Assembly (NCBI RefSeq): GCF_033807715.1
Contig: NC_084599.1
Coordinates: forward strand, 5,632,125-5,696,124
Origin: Cololabis saira
Lineage: Eukaryota; Chordata; Actinopteri; Beloniformes; Belonidae
Direction of reading: 5' to 3'
Length of the DNA stretch: 64,000 nucleotides
A model generated the notes under the pieces. It ran no database searches. It was not told the origin of the DNA and saw only the letters and a list, made by a program, of their open reading frames with translations. Below are positions 61,742 through 64,000 of the stretch, piece by piece. Position numbers and translations under genes: made by a program. Within the stretch, counting starts at the first letter, position 1. Every line of letters starts with the position of its first letter.

Positions 61742-64000
61742 TTAGCTAGACGCCTGCAGAAACAGCAGGCCATTAACACAATTCATAAAATAAGGAACCC
61801 TCAAACCAAACAATTAACACATGAACCAGAGGAAATAGAAAGAATATTTGAAGAATATTACAAGAATCTTTATTCTAAACCATTAACAGCCGATGAAAAA
61901 ACAATTAGAAGTTTCCTTGACTCACTTGACTTGCCATCTATTGGTGAGACACAGAATTACACTATTATGTCGCAACTTACAGTTAAGGAGCTGGAAGCTG
62001 CAATTAGTCGGTTAAAAGCTAGTAAATCACCAGGCAGCGATGGGTTTCCATCGGAATGGTATAAGGCCTTTCGGAAGGAGCTAACACCCTTGCTTCTGTC
62101 CTGCTTTAACTTCACTCTTAAAGAGGGCAGGGCCCCCCCCTCGTGGAAAGAAGCAATTATCACTGTTCTACCCAAAGAAGGCAAAGATAAAGAAGAATGC
62201 AAAAACTATAGGCCAATTTCACTTTTAAATGTAGACTACAAACTATTTACATCAATTATTTGCAAAAGATTTGAGACCCTCATACCGGACTTGATTGATG
62301 AAGACCAAACTGGTTTTATTAAAGGACGCCAAACGCATGATAGTATCAGAAGAACCCTCCATATCTTAGACAATGCTCAAAAAAGTGGTGCAAGTACAGT
62401 TCTGGTTAGTTTGGATGCTCAACAGGCATTCGATAGTGTTAGTTGGTCATTTTTGTATGAGGTTCTAAGGAGATTTGGCTTCAATGAAAACGTAATCCAA
62501 TGTATTAAAACTATTTATCAAGAGCCCACAGCTAGGATCAGAGTAAACGGAAGCCTGTCAAATACGATTCAGTTGGAGAGGGGGACAAGACAAGGTTGCT
62601 GTCTGTCACCTACCCTCTTCGCTTTATATGTTGAGCCTTTAGCGCAGGCAATAAGGCAGAGTGGGGAACTGCAGGGTGTCAGTATACGGGGGACAGAACA
62701 CATCATTGGCCTTTTTGCCGATGATGTCATTGTTTTCCTTGAACAGCCGGATAGATGTTTCCCACACCTAATGTCTCTACTGGGAAAGTATGAATACTAC
62801 TCAGGATATAAACTGAATATATCAAAAACTCAAATTCTCTCGTTGAACTATTCCCCATCCCGAGAAATAAGAGATGCATATCATTTAAAATGGAATGCTA
62901 AAACAATGAAGTATCTTGGTGTAACTTTGACTAAAACACTTAACGACATGTTGGAAAACAACTATAGTGAAATTGAAAAAAACATACAAAGGGACATTGA
63001 AAGGTGGTCTACCCTTCCGTTGGACTTCAGTGCTAGAATACAAACGGTCAAAATGAATATACTACCTAAATTGTTATATTTATTTCAAGCACTGCCAATT
63101 AATATCCCTCAAAACAAATTTATAGCCTGGGACAGAATGATCTCTAGATTCATTTGGAATAGGAAAAAGCCGAGAATAAAATTCACGACCCTCCAACTAC
63201 CTAAAAGTAAAGGTGGAATGGCCTTGCCTAACCTTAAAGAATATTTTTATGCTGCTCAACTCAGGTCTCTGGCCTGTTGGTGTAGACCTGACTATCAGTC
63301 TAAATGGCAGGAAATTGAAAGGGAAACACAGGGTTATCAGACCCAGATATTGGTGGGGGATGAACACCTGATGGGTGCAATGAGACATACTATGAACCCA
63401 ATAGTCACATTCACACTAGAAATATGGAGGGTTGTAATAAGAAAATACAAACTCAAGAATAATATATGCACTCTTAGGTGGTTCACATACGATCCAAAAT
63501 TCATACCAGGGGCACTCGATCCAGTATTCAAAGAATGGACACAAAAAGGAATGACAGCAATGTGTACGGTTTCGGAGGGTGGGGAATTTCTAAGCTTTCA
63601 AGAGCTAAAGACAAGGTACGGCCTCGAAAACAAAGACTTATATAGATACATGCAGTTAAGAGATTATTTCACAAAAGAAATAAGGCCAGTTGCAACTATA
63701 AACAAGGTGATTGGAGTCATTGTGGATTCATACAAACAGAAGGGGTCTCGGCCCATCTCTGCTTTTTACCAAGCTATGGGGGAGAGCAGAGGGGACTCAA
63801 CCCTCTATATAAAAGCAAAATGGGAAGGAGAACTAAAGATCCAAATACAAGAGGATGAATGGTACCACATGTGCGAGACACAATGTACGTCCACAAACTC
63901 ATTAATATGGAGGGAGTTCTGCTGGAAAAATTTAACTCGATATTTTATAACACCAAAAATAAAATCTAGACAACTTGCCACACAACAAAACTGCTGGAGA
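61742..64000 (+). CDS. L1/Tx1-group LINE ORF2 reverse transcriptase, open to window end
   Basis: One + strand frame runs without a stop from about 61724 to the window edge, 753 codons from 61742. Visible RT blocks: [48 protein letters not shown], the catalytic [14 protein letters not shown] (first Asp), [31 protein letters not shown] (FADD, catalytic pair), [10 protein letters not shown] and MKYLGVTLT. The post-RT region continues with [12 protein letters not shown] and [12 protein letters not shown]. The N-terminal endonuclease is absent: homology starts abruptly at about 61742 beside unrelated repeat DNA, so the copy is 5'-truncated. The true 3' end lies outside. Confidence 0.9.

Overview
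This window looks like teleost fish nuclear DNA, probably from a spiny-rayed (percomorph-type) genome. The evidence is spliced vertebrate exons with canonical GT-AG sites, DANA/Mermaid-like tRNA-derived SINEs, a sushi-type chromovirus, L1/Tx1-group LINE pieces, many non-autonomous hAT, PIF/Harbinger, piggyBac-like and TA-target DNA elements, and long micro- and minisatellites. The species cannot be named from the sequence.

The only host gene recognised is arhgap39 (Vilse/CrossGAP family, a WW-MyTH4-RhoGAP protein) on the + strand. Ten coding exons lie between 6124 and 53709, total 2808 nt, and stay in frame for 936 codons: a 4-codon start exon in a CpG-rich promoter (6124-6134), the twin WW exon (18051-18461), a large proline/serine-rich exon (29844-31128), a linker exon (34456-34620), MyTH4 exons (36280-36465, 38025-38238, 43700-43773) and RhoGAP exons (45817-46016, 49785-49876, 53540-53709). 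The 3' end of the RhoGAP domain was not found and should lie beyond 64000.

Layout. 1-5890: intergenic DNA with a SINE, a (CA)n tract, minisatellites and a (TAG)n tract. 5890-6300: promoter and exon 1. Intron 1 (6135-18050): poly-C and poly-G runs and a 4.2-kb satellite based on a CCACTACCCA-like unit, then DNA-transposon and L1 relics. Intron 2 (18462-29843): about 40 copies of a 52-bp minisatellite, then a complete antisense sushi-type LTR retrotransposon with identical 521-bp LTRs, lying in the tail of an L1 relic. Introns 3-9: mostly nested non-autonomous DNA transposons, one of which carries a piece of ribosomal DNA (ITS2-like plus 28S). 53710-64000: a Mag-type gypsy relic broken by four later insertions, more DNA elements, and an L1/Tx1 reverse-transcriptase frame still open at the window edge.

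The exons are spread over about 47.6 kb, and most of the intron sequence is repeats. The observations most worth following are the rDNA fragment inside a transposon (46097-47053), a possible self-priming primer-binding site in the sushi element (27660-27669 against 28017-28026), the layered insertion history at 54880-58535, and the G-rich-antisense satellite with a 958-bp higher-order repeat (6742-10978).
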